Positions 1 to 7,741 of a stretch of 64,000 bases of DNA are shown here, in pieces; the first letter of the stretch is position 1, and each line of letters begins with the position of its first letter. The translations under genes and the position numbers were made by a program. This stretch comes from Clostridia bacterium (lineage in GTDB: Bacteria > Bacillota > Clostridia > Christensenellales > Aristaeellaceae), in contig JAFPWU010000011.1 of NCBI GenBank assembly GCA_017412715.1, positions 21,502 to 85,501 of the forward strand, in the 5' to 3' direction. The notes under the pieces are model-generated. The model made no database searches and was not told the DNA's origin. It saw nothing but the letters and a program-made list of their open reading frames with translations.

Positions 1-483
1 GCCCAGATTCTTCCACAGGAAAAGCAGCACCACCGGGATCCGAAGCTCCGCTCCCTGCAGCCAGAAGGTCCTGCCGCCCCCCAGCGCCACCAGAATCCGG
101 TTGACCGGGCCGCCGTAATCGAACCAGAGCAGCCAGATAATCAGCACCGCGCTGGAAGGCATCAGATAGGGCAGCAGCACGCTGCTCCGAAAAAAGGCTC
201 CCTCCGGACGCAGGCGGTTCAGCGCCACGGAAAGCACAAAGGACAGCAGAAACAGACTGGGCGCGCAGATCAGGCTCAGCTCCATGGTATTCTTCAGCCC
301 CAGCTGAAACATGGGATTCTGCCATACATTGATATAATTCTGGAAGCCTACAAAGGCATTCTCGAAGCTGCCGTCTGTCAGGCTGTACCAGATTCCCCCG
401 AAGAATGGAACGACATAGAACATCAGCAGTCCCGCCAGGCCCGGGAGAAGAAAAGGCAGGACCAATCTTTTCTTTTGGTACAA
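1..483 (-). CDS. ABC sugar transporter permease (MalF/UgpA type), C-terminus beyond window
   Basis: The visible 161 residues are the N-terminal part of a binding-protein-dependent sugar permease of the inner membrane. Hydrophobic segments lie at about residues 7-28, 70-97 and 104-126. The order (first helix, extracellular loop with FVGFQNY, then the start of the permease core with LLPYLMP) is typical of the MalF/UgpA family. The start is a TTG at 481-483 with a GGAG element 11 bases upstream, because no in-frame ATG lies nearby. It follows the solute-binding protein gene by 46 bases and should be its translocation partner. The second permease would lie outside the window. Substrate unknown. 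Confidence 0.8.
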   Translation of the reverse strand, partial: MYQKKRLVLPFLLPGLAGLLMFYVVPFFGGIWYSLTDGSFENAFVGFQNYINVWQNPMFQLGLKNTMELSLICAPSLFLLSFVLSVALNRLRPEGAFFRSSVLLPYLMPSSAVLIIWLLWFDYGGPVNRILVALGGGRTFWLQGAELRIPVVLLFLWKNLG

Positions 484-529
484 GAGAAACCAATCTCCTT
501 CTCTGCGATCCGCATTTACAGCGGCCGGC

Positions 530-2914
530 TCAGTTTCCTTCCAGCCTCATCATCTGAACCTTCCGGTCGATATAGCTCAGGAGCTCGCCGGAGGATGCGC
601 TGCCTTCGCAGAAACTCTGCATCATCTGCTGGAACAGCTCTCCGTCGCCGCCGGAGTTCAGGGTGCTGTAGAAGTCCCAGGTCTGAACCTTCAGATAACC
701 GGCCATCTTCCGATAGAGCTCTATGCCCTCGGGGCTGACCAGCCAGCTGGTGCTGTCATAATCCTCCAGCACTTCCTCATAGGTCTTCAAAACTTCTTCC
801 CAGTTTTCAATCTCTTCCTCATCCTCTTCCTCCCGGACCTTCTCCAGGTTCTTCCGGGCCTGATCCAGCCATTTCTGGATGCTCTTCCGGGTCTCCTCGT
901 GACCCGGATACCGGATGGGCTCCATCAGGTCGGGATAGAGGGAGTACCGCGTGGAAGTATCCAGCCTTTCCAGCAGCTTTTCGAGGAAAGCCGCGGCTTC
1001 TGTCTGATGGATGGAATAGGGATTCACAAAGGCCACTGTCATGGAGACCGGAGCCAGAGCTTCCCCGCCTTTCTCCAGAGCCAGAATCAAAGGCGCGTTC
1101 CAGTTGTAGCTTTCTATATTCAGTCCGCCATAGGTCATAAACAGGCCTTCCCGCTCTCCGCCCAGCGCCTTGTAGGTAGCGGCATCCTGAATTCCGTCCA
1201 GCTCCTCCGCGTCCAGGATCTCCAGCGCTTCGCAGTCCATCTTCTGGATCCGGTCCAGCAGGTTCAGCAGCCTTTCCGTATTAAAAGGCTGGTCCTCATT
1301 GGCCATGCTGTACTGGGTCAGAATCTGGCTGACCATCATCTCCTTCAGGCTGTTCCGATAGGTGTACAGCTCAAAGGGCCTGACCTCCGTGCCCGCAGTT
1401 TTTCCTGGAAGCTCCTGCAAAAAGTCCAGGAATTCCTCCCAGCTTCCGGGCATTTCCTCCCGGGACATGCCCAGCTTTTTCATGGCCTCCGTACTGTATC
1501 CCAGGGTGGTGCCGCTGATGGCTACGGGAATTCCCACCAGCTTTCCCTCCCGTTCCAGGATCGTCCTTGCCCAGGGATACATCTTCGCCACTTCCCCTGG
1601 AAGGCTCCCGCTGCCGCTGAGGTCCGCCATGAAGCCCCGCCTGTAGACAGCGCTGAAGGCGCTGTTCGTGGTCTCCACCAGAAAGATGTCCACGCTGCTG
1701 TCCTGATTCATCATGCCGGCGAGCAGGGTGTCCGAATCACCGAATTCCTCCCGGACAATGCTGATATCGCTGTGTTCGGCCACGAAGGCATTGCTGGCAT
1801 CCTCCAGGGCGGTGCTCCAGGAGAAGGGACGGATCCGCAGCGTTACCGCGCTGCGCTTCTCCGGATCCGTATTCCGCAGATAGGCTCCGTTATAGTTCCA
1901 GATCACCAGCTGTTCCCCTTCGGTCAGGAGCGCAAACTCCGAATTGGCGATGGGGCTGTCATTCACCGGCTCAGCCTGGGACAGATCCCGGTTCGCCGCC
2001 CGGTAGATCTCGCCGTTTCTGGTATAATAGATTGTGTCGGTATCCGGATTCCAGGCAAAGTTATTCACAGAGCCCTCCGACAGGTCGAAGCGGACGAGGA
2101 CCTCCATGCTCTCGTCCTCTGGATCATACAGGCTGAACGCCTTCTCGCTCCGCTCGCCCCAGACATACTGGCAGACCATCAGCCGTCCGTCAGGGGTAAC
2201 CCCAATATCCGAAAGATCCTGTATCGTATGCTCCGTGTATGCTCCGGTGGTCAGATCAAAAGCCATGATCTCGGAATTTCCGTTGTCATCGTAGACGGAA
2301 AGGAAAAGCTGATCTCCCGCGGCAACGCTGGCATTGGCATACCGGGAATAAGCAGCGGTTCCGGAGCTTTCCACCATGGCGCTCCAGTCCAGGGTGACCG
2401 CGTCCTCCTCCGCCAGGGTTGCCTTGCCGTCATGCAGTTCCAGCTTCCGCACATGGCCGCCGGATACTGTACTGGCTTCCCCCATGTAGCTGGTGTTCAG
2501 GGAGATCGCCAGATAAGGCTCTCCCTGCCAGATAAACATGCAGGAGACGCTGCCGTTGCTGGACAGCGCTTCCCGGTTGCTTTCCTCCTCGTCCTCGTCG
2601 GGATCTTCTGTTTCCCCGTCGCCCCCTTCAGCCCCTTCAGGGTCGATATCCGTCAGGCTGTCCTGGAGTTCTTTCAGATCCCAGACTGTCGTCTCCCCGG
2701 TGGTAAGATTAACCTCCCCCAGCATCCAGGTACTTCCGCCGTAATACACCCAGAGCTTCTCCCCCGCGACCGCTGCATATTCCAGGTACTGGTTGGAAGG
2801 AAGCGTATCGTCCTCCGTCAGCCGAATGGGCCGGTCTCCGGCCCCGGCCATTGCGCCGCCGAGGCACAGGAACAGCATCATCAGAGCCAGGATAAAGCTT
2901 GCCGTCTTTTTCAT
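530..2914 (-). CDS. Secreted extracellular solute-binding protein with large propeller-like N-terminal half
   Basis: 794 residues, about twice the usual length of a family 1 solute-binding protein. A Sec signal peptide covers residues 1-23 (AMA before the cut) and there is no lipobox cysteine. Residues about 28-350 show short repeated blocks such as LTTGE, LTTGAY and DTIYYTRNGEIY that look like a beta-propeller, interrupted by an acidic stretch at about 92-113. Residues about 355-790 match a sugar-binding protein, including a VGIPVAISG segment. I start at MKKTASF (2914), preceded by AAGGAGGA; the longer reading frame adds 31 unlikely residues. It lies between a HlyD-like adaptor gene and a permease gene. 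The propeller assignment is by eye only. Confidence 0.75.
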   Translation of the reverse strand: MKKTASFILALMMLFLCLGGAMAGAGDRPIRLTEDDTLPSNQYLEYAAVAGEKLWVYYGGSTWMLGEVNLTTGETTVWDLKELQDSLTDIDPEGAEGGDGETEDPDEDEEESNREALSSNGSVSCMFIWQGEPYLAISLNTSYMGEASTVSGGHVRKLELHDGKATLAEEDAVTLDWSAMVESSGTAAYSRYANASVAAGDQLFLSVYDDNGNSEIMAFDLTTGAYTEHTIQDLSDIGVTPDGRLMVCQYVWGERSEKAFSLYDPEDESMEVLVRFDLSEGSVNNFAWNPDTDTIYYTRNGEIYRAANRDLSQAEPVNDSPIANSEFALLTEGEQLVIWNYNGAYLRNTDPEKRSAVTLRIRPFSWSTALEDASNAFVAEHSDISIVREEFGDSDTLLAGMMNQDSSVDIFLVETTNSAFSAVYRRGFMADLSGSGSLPGEVAKMYPWARTILEREGKLVGIPVAISGTTLGYSTEAMKKLGMSREEMPGSWEEFLDFLQELPGKTAGTEVRPFELYTYRNSLKEMMVSQILTQYSMANEDQPFNTERLLNLLDRIQKMDCEALEILDAEELDGIQDAATYKALGGEREGLFMTYGGLNIESYNWNAPLILALEKGGEALAPVSMTVAFVNPYSIHQTEAAAFLEKLLERLDTSTRYSLYPDLMEPIRYPGHEETRKSIQKWLDQARKNLEKVREEEDEEEIENWEEVLKTYEEVLEDYDSTSWLVSPEGIELYRKMAGYLKVQTWDFYSTLNSGGDGELFQQMMQSFCEGSASSGELLSYIDRKVQMMRLEGN

Positions 2915-3017
2915 CTTGTCAGGGTTCCTCCTTCTATTCACAGGTCGGCTGAAGGGAATCATGGATTGATTCCTTCCCCGGCTGGTTCCCGCCGGAAAAG
3001 TCTTCATCCCTTGCTTC

Positions 3018-4091
3018 TTACTGATCGACGTTTACGATCACGGTCATCCCCGCCCGAATGCGTTCATCCGCGTCCAGGGTGGCTAAAGCGCTGTAGGTTT
3101 TTTTTGCGTTCGCGGTGCCTTCTTTTTGCGCGGTATTCACGTGGGCAATGGAGGCGATCTCTCCGTGATAAGCCTTTCCGCTTTCACTTTCCCAGTACAG
3201 CTCCATGGTGACTTTCTGCCCTTCCTTCAGGCTGAACAGGTCTGCCTCAGGCACCTCAAATTCAACCTGCAGACTGTCGAAAGGCATAATTTTGATCAGG
3301 GTATCCCCTTTGGCCACCGTTTCGCCGTTGCCCTTCTCCACGCTGGAAATAATGCCGGTCACAGGGGACAGCACCTGATTGTCCGGGGCATAAAGTCCGT
3401 CCAGCACCCCGCTCACGGTTTCGAACAGCAATTCTCCCCGCTCCACAAAATCCCCGTTCCGCACATGGATTTTCAGGATGCTTCCTTCTCCCTTCACGGC
3501 CACCGGCGTAGCGCGGCCCACCGTTCCTCTTCCGACACAGCTCTCCTTGCTGTAATCCTGCTTCCGGTAGATGTCTACCTTCTCCTCCATGTAAAAATCG
3601 CCCCCGGTAACCTCCACCTTGTATCCCTTCTCCGTCAGGGTGGAAACCATCCCCGTTCCCCGGTGAGAGCCGTCGGTTACGCACTTCAGATAAACCCGCT
3701 CTCCCAGGTGAATATACCGGTTCTCGCTGGCCGTATAGGCTTTGTCCGAGGACGCCTCAATCACATATCTGTTCGTAGGCTCAATATACAGGCTGGCGCC
3801 GTATCTTTCCGTCACATTCTCCGCCTTGTCCCCCTCCGCGATAAAAAGCCCGGAAATGGTTCCTTCCACGGGAGCATAATTGAGGGTAGTGTCAATGGCC
3901 GCCAGTACCTCTCCCTCTGTGACCATGCCTCCGGCCCGTTTGCCGCATTCGGTGATCTTCCCTCCGAAGGCGGCCTGAATCAATACGGTATCTCCGGCCA
4001 CCACAGTGCCTTCGTAGGACAGTTCCGCCGCCGCGCAGGAAAAGCTCAGTGCCATCAGGACCGCCAGCACCCATCCCATCAGCCTTTTCAT
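3018..4091 (-). CDS. HlyD-family / RND-type membrane-fusion adaptor protein
   Basis: 357 residues with a signal peptide (cleavage near residues 20-23, CAAAE). Two lipoyl-like barrel-sandwich regions are visible, about residues 26-105 and 190-272, each with the pattern of a short strand, V/P-V-x-G-x-I and GD-x-L. A C-terminal barrel follows at about 275-357, ending in the usual IRAGMTVIVNV. Such adaptors normally connect an exporter to the cell surface. Here there is no exporter beside it; the neighbours are a surface repeat protein upstream (4-base ATGA overlap) and a solute-binding protein with a permease downstream. Family call is good, role unclear. Confidence 0.75.
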   Translation of the reverse strand: MKRLMGWVLAVLMALSFSCAAAELSYEGTVVAGDTVLIQAAFGGKITECGKRAGGMVTEGEVLAAIDTTLNYAPVEGTISGLFIAEGDKAENVTERYGASLYIEPTNRYVIEASSDKAYTASENRYIHLGERVYLKCVTDGSHRGTGMVSTLTEKGYKVEVTGGDFYMEEKVDIYRKQDYSKESCVGRGTVGRATPVAVKGEGSILKIHVRNGDFVERGELLFETVSGVLDGLYAPDNQVLSPVTGIISSVEKGNGETVAKGDTLIKIMPFDSLQVEFEVPEADLFSLKEGQKVTMELYWESESGKAYHGEIASIAHVNTAQKEGTANAKKTYSALATLDADERIRAGMTVIVNVDQ

Positions 4092-5809
4092 TCTCTTTCC
4101 GCTCCTTCCTGTTCCACTCCGTCCAGATACATGGCGGAAAGAGGGTCCTCCGCCAGGTCATAGTGCTTTCCTTCCACGTCTACCGTCCAATGCCCTTCCC
4201 CGGGTTCCGGATTCATGGTCAGGGTATAATCAAACCTTCGTCCCGCCGTACCTCTGCTCTTCAGCGCATCATATGCCCAGCCGGCCAGAAAGCCTTCCGT
4301 AGGCACGGTCACGGTTTCACTCCCGTACCGGAAGGCAAGATAGTCCACTCCGCTCTTATTCAGCGTCAGCAGGACGGATCCGTTCAGCTGCCAGACGAGG
4401 GATTCCGAGGGATCCGCCTCCGTTCCGCCGGGAAGAACGGCGCTGAGCAGCAGCACGGTTCCCTGCCGGAATTCCCCTGGCCCGGCAGCCGGGGAGTTTT
4501 CCTTCTCTCCCAGCGCAACCGTGAACATCCGCTCCTGATCTTCTTTCCCGGACAGCCTCAGGTCCAGCTCCTCTCCCTCCAGGGTCAGGACATGCATGGG
4601 CTCCTGATCCGGCTTCAGCGACAGGCTCACCTGCGCATAGTCGTGGGTCACCTTTGCCGTACTTTTCCCATGGGTCGTCCTTCTTCCTTTTCCAGTCACG
4701 GTCACAGGAGCCGGCGAATCATCTCCCCAGTCTATATCATCCCACCAGTCATCATCCGGCCAATCTTCCTCATCCTCCGGCTCCGCCGAGGGAGCCGGGG
4801 TCGGGGTGGCCGTTGGAAGCGGAAGGATTTCGAACGCGTCCTCCGCAACGGTTTTAAAGTTCTTCGCGAAGCTTCTGTCCAGGTCAGCGTCACAGTCCAC
4901 GAAGGCCCTGCCGCGAATGATCGTTTTCTCTTTTTCCCGCTTCTCCTTCACCTCATCGGAAACGTTCATGCTGACGATCTTCAGGTTCTCGCAGCCTTCG
5001 AAAGCGCTTTCCTGAATTTCCAGCACCGTATCCGGAATAACCACTTCCTTCAGCACTTTATCGCCCCTGAAGGCCTCCGCGGCGATAATTCTGACGCCGG
5101 AAGGAATGACGATTCTTTCATGCTGCCCTTCTTCCTCCCGGTCCCTGTAACCCACCAGGATGCCGTATTGCCTGATCTCGAACAGGTCCTCCGGATCCGG
5201 CGCCGGCGTGGCCGTTGGCTCCTCCGTCGGCGTAGCCGTCGGCTCGTCCGTCGGTGCGGGGCTCTCTGATTCCATTGGATCGGGATCTGTTGAATCCGTC
5301 GGGGAGGGACTCGCTGATTCCGTTGGAGCAGGGTCCGAGGATTCCGTCGGCGCGGGAGCGGGCGAATCTGTTGGATCTTCCGCAGGATCGGCGGATTTCC
5401 CGCTCTCCCTGTCGGTCTGTTTCTCCGTCTCCTCCGCGGCAGGCGTCTCCGTCGGAGTCTCGGTGGGCGTCTCTGTCGGGGCGGCGGTCGGAGCCGCGGT
5501 GGGCGTCTCTGTCGGGGCGGCGGTCGGAGCCGCGGTGGGCGTCTCTGTCGGGGCGGCGGTCGGAGCCGCGGTGGGCGCCTCTGTCGGGGCGGCGGTCGGA
5601 GCCGCGGTGGGCACCTCTGTCGGGGCGGCGGTCGGAGCCGCGGTGGGAGCCTCTGTCGGGGCAGCGGTGGGCGCCTCCGTCGGAGCAACAGGATTCTCTC
5701 CGTCATTTCCGGCCGGATTGTCCGTTCCTTCCGCGGCCGCAAAAACGGACAGGGCCGCCATCAGCAGAACCAGCATTATGCAGATTCCTCTGCTCAGTTT
5801 CCTCATCAT
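4088..5809 (-). CDS. Secreted Pro/Thr-repeat protein with BspA-like leucine-rich repeats
   Basis: 573 residues: signal peptide to about residue 26, then a low-complexity APT/AAPTE repeat region (about 42-115), a Ser/Pro/Thr linker to about 205, and a BspA-type leucine-rich segment (about 207-300; IPSGVRIIAAEAF and IPDTVLEIQESAFEGC are typical). An acidic, tryptophan-rich linker and a C-terminal beta-rich domain of unknown kind follow. No LPXTG motif is visible. The repeats suggest a cell-surface stalk, the LRR part a protein or glycan contact. It overlaps the adaptor gene by 4 bases, so translation is probably coupled. Start ATG at 5809 with GGTGAT nearby; the next codon is also ATG. Confidence 0.75.
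   Translation of the reverse strand: MMRKLSRGICIMLVLLMAALSVFAAAEGTDNPAGNDGENPVAPTEAPTAAPTEAPTAAPTAAPTEVPTAAPTAAPTEAPTAAPTAAPTETPTAAPTAAPTETPTAAPTAAPTETPTETPTETPAAEETEKQTDRESGKSADPAEDPTDSPAPAPTESSDPAPTESASPSPTDSTDPDPMESESPAPTDEPTATPTEEPTATPAPDPEDLFEIRQYGILVGYRDREEEGQHERIVIPSGVRIIAAEAFRGDKVLKEVVIPDTVLEIQESAFEGCENLKIVSMNVSDEVKEKREKEKTIIRGRAFVDCDADLDRSFAKNFKTVAEDAFEILPLPTATPTPAPSAEPEDEEDWPDDDWWDDIDWGDDSPAPVTVTGKGRRTTHGKSTAKVTHDYAQVSLSLKPDQEPMHVLTLEGEELDLRLSGKEDQERMFTVALGEKENSPAAGPGEFRQGTVLLLSAVLPGGTEADPSESLVWQLNGSVLLTLNKSGVDYLAFRYGSETVTVPTEGFLAGWAYDALKSRGTAGRRFDYTLTMNPEPGEGHWTVDVEGKHYDLAEDPLSAMYLDGVEQEGAERE
5463..5678 (-). repeat. 36-bp tandem repeat encoding a 12-residue Pro/Thr/Ala unit
   Basis: Six consecutive 36-base units start at 5463, 5499, 5535, 5571, 5607 and 5643. 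Units 1-3 are identical to the eye, 4 and 5 differ at one or two bases, and the last is diverged. Each unit encodes AAPTAAPTExPT. Because the period is a multiple of three, slippage or recombination would change stalk length without a frameshift. Confidence 0.9.
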
Positions 5810-5831
5810 GCCATCACCACTTTTTCATACG

Positions 5832-5868
5832 ATAAAACCGCGGAAGCTGTCAGCATCCGCGGTTTTAT
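5832..5868. terminator. Bidirectional-looking hairpin between the glycosidase and LRR genes
   Basis: A 13-bp perfect stem (5832-5844 with 5856-5868) and an 11-base loop, with T-rich sequence on both sides. On the minus strand it ends TTTTAT and lies only 22 bases before the LRR gene start, leaving no room for a promoter in between. Transcription of the LRR gene would therefore have to pass through it. Confidence 0.65.
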
Positions 5869-5943
5869 TATATCTTCTTTCCCTTTATCTGTCCATGATT
5901 CCCGTAAGTTGTTACAAATGCCTGCTTCATGGAGAAAAAGGGA

Positions 5944-6870
5944 TTACTCGATCTTCCCGAAGCAAATCATGCTCCCCTGGGAGCGAAGGCCGGAATCACC
6001 CGTTTCAATAATCTTCCCGTTAAACATCAGGGTGGCCGTCTGGCCCCCGTCCAGGTTCAGCGCTTCCGTGCAGCCCCGTTCCTGCAGCAGCTGCGCCAGC
6101 CAGTCCAGATGCACTCCCGCATGGGTTCCCTTCGGCCTGCCCCGGACCACCACGGCCACATAATGCCAGGGTTCCACCATGCCCAGCGCTACCCGCGGCT
6201 CATTATAGGGATAGTACTTCGGATTCAATACCTCCGGATTGATTTCTCCTTCAGAGATGAGAACCGGTCCAAAGGAGAAAACCTGCACCGCCCCCATCTC
6301 CAGATATTCTTCCGCCGTGTAGGCGTCGCAGACAAAGGTTTTCATGCTGCCGTCCTCAAAGAGCGCCATGGTATCCAGATTCGGCCAGGCCCGCTTCTTC
6401 GCGCTGTTCCGTGTCTTGGTGGCAATAATTTCCCGGTCCCGGATTACCACCCCTTTGTAGTCGTACTTCTTCAGCCTGATCCCGTACATGTCGTCGCTCA
6501 TGGCGAAGAGTGGATTGGCCTTCTCCTGCAGCAGTTCGGGGCTTACCAGCTTATATCCTGCCGGGCGCTTTTTGGTAGGCTCCGTCATCACCGGATACAG
6601 CGGGGATTCCGGAGAAGCCTGAATATCCGCCACACAGTATTCCCGGATCTTATTCTTCCGGCCGGATTTGACGGTCTCCGTATATTTCTCAATCACAATG
6701 TTCAGGCTTTCCGAGTGATATTCCCATCTTCCGTTCTCCGGATCCTCTGTCAGAATCGGGTCCCCGCTCAGGTCCTGATTCTCCCCGCTCTTTTCCTCCC
6801 CCATCCCCCCGGTTCCGGACAGCATCAGGATCCCGCAGAGGATGGCCGCCAGCATCTTTCTGATTCTCAT
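5944..6870 (-). CDS. Secreted phosphodiester glycosidase (NAGPA-domain) family protein
   Basis: 308 residues with a signal peptide (about 1-24). The C-terminal two thirds carry NAGPA-family signatures: VFSFGPVLI (about 190), PRVALG (about 226) and LNLDGGQTATL (about 275). These domains remove sugars linked through phosphodiesters or act on exopolysaccharide in bacteria; the natural substrate here is unknown. It starts 4 bases after the stop of the SDR gene, so the two are cotranscribed, and it is followed by the hairpin at 5832-5868. Confidence 0.85.
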   Translation of the reverse strand: MRIRKMLAAILCGILMLSGTGGMGEEKSGENQDLSGDPILTEDPENGRWEYHSESLNIVIEKYTETVKSGRKNKIREYCVADIQASPESPLYPVMTEPTKKRPAGYKLVSPELLQEKANPLFAMSDDMYGIRLKKYDYKGVVIRDREIIATKTRNSAKKRAWPNLDTMALFEDGSMKTFVCDAYTAEEYLEMGAVQVFSFGPVLISEGEINPEVLNPKYYPYNEPRVALGMVEPWHYVAVVVRGRPKGTHAGVHLDWLAQLLQERGCTEALNLDGGQTATLMFNGKIIETGDSGLRSQGSMICFGKIE

Positions 6871-6874
6871 ACGT

Positions 6875-7741
6875 TTACCGCTCCCTTCCTCTTCCTGCGC
6901 CGATCTTTCCGCCCGACTTTTTCTCCCGCCTCACATAGTAGCTTCGCAGGATCGCCTCGTTCCATCTGGCCGGCAGGAATTTATGCAGGTAGACAGCCAG
7001 ATGCTGGTCGGGACTGGCGATCCGTTTCCGGAATGGCATGCGCCGCTTCTCCAGCAGGCGTGCCACTTTCCGTCCCAGCACATCCGGATCGCTGCCATGG
7101 GTCTCGTCATGATGTATTCTGGCCGTGGCGCTCCCGTAAGCTGCCGCGTAGGGAGAATCAGGCCCCATCCCGGCAGCATGTCCCCGATACCGGTCGCTAC
7201 CGCTCCGATGATCCCCCGGCTCGATCAGCGTCACCTGAATTCCGAAGGGCCGGGTCTCCATCTGCAGGCCTTCCGCATAGCCCTCAATGGCATGCTTGCT
7301 GGCCGTATACGCGTTCTGGAAGGGAATCCCCATCAGCCCGTTAATGGATGAAAACAAAACGATTCTGCCTTCTCCCTGGGCTCGCATGACGGGGAGCACC
7401 TGGCGGTTCATCCGGACCATGCCCAGAAAATTGGTTTCCATCACCCGCCGGTACTCTTCCATGCTGGTTTCCTCACAGCTGCCAAGCACAAGCACCCCGG
7501 CGCACTGAACCACCGCCGTCACCCAGGGGGAGATCTCCAGGGCCCGGTCGCAGAACGCCCTGACGCTCTCCTCATCCGTCACGTCCAGCGGCAGGCGGAT
7601 GATGCCGTCCCGGGTTTCCAGTTCACGGAAGCTCCTGGCTCCTGCAATCACCGTCCACCCCGCTTTTCCCAGCTGCTGGGCCGTATGCAGTCCAAGGCCG
7701 CTGGAGGCCCCGGTCACCCATACCGTCTTCGGATGCTTCAT
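6875..7741 (-). CDS. Short-chain dehydrogenase/reductase (SDR)
   Basis: 288 residues from MKHPKTVWVTG. The cofactor glycine motif is TGASSGLG (residues 10-17) and the catalytic residues are Asn104, Ser132, Tyr145 and Lys149 (YTASK), so the enzyme looks active with NAD(P)H. The usual NNAG is replaced by QCAG (79-82). The start at 7741 overlaps the stop of the upstream nuclease-fusion gene by 4 bases (ATGA); longer in-frame starts would run far into that gene. The C-terminal tail is strongly basic. Substrate cannot be told from sequence. Confidence 0.85.
   Translation of the reverse strand: MKHPKTVWVTGASSGLGLHTAQQLGKAGWTVIAGARSFRELETRDGIIRLPLDVTDEESVRAFCDRALEISPWVTAVVQCAGVLVLGSCEETSMEEYRRVMETNFLGMVRMNRQVLPVMRAQGEGRIVLFSSINGLMGIPFQNAYTASKHAIEGYAEGLQMETRPFGIQVTLIEPGDHRSGSDRYRGHAAGMGPDSPYAAAYGSATARIHHDETHGSDPDVLGRKVARLLEKRRMPFRKRIASPDQHLAVYLHKFLPARWNEAILRSYYVRREKKSGGKIGAGRGRER

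Noticed and set aside
899..3211. 770-residue plus-strand open frame opposite the binding-protein gene
   Set aside because: It is a shadow of the minus-strand genes: no signal, no family motif, His/Gln/Arg-rich composition typical of antisense to GC-rich coding sequence, and no ribosome site.
5160..6011. GASVGAAVGA-repeat protein on the plus strand
   Set aside because: It is the antisense reading of the 36-bp Pro/Thr repeat; the minus frame has signal peptide, LRR and ribosome site.
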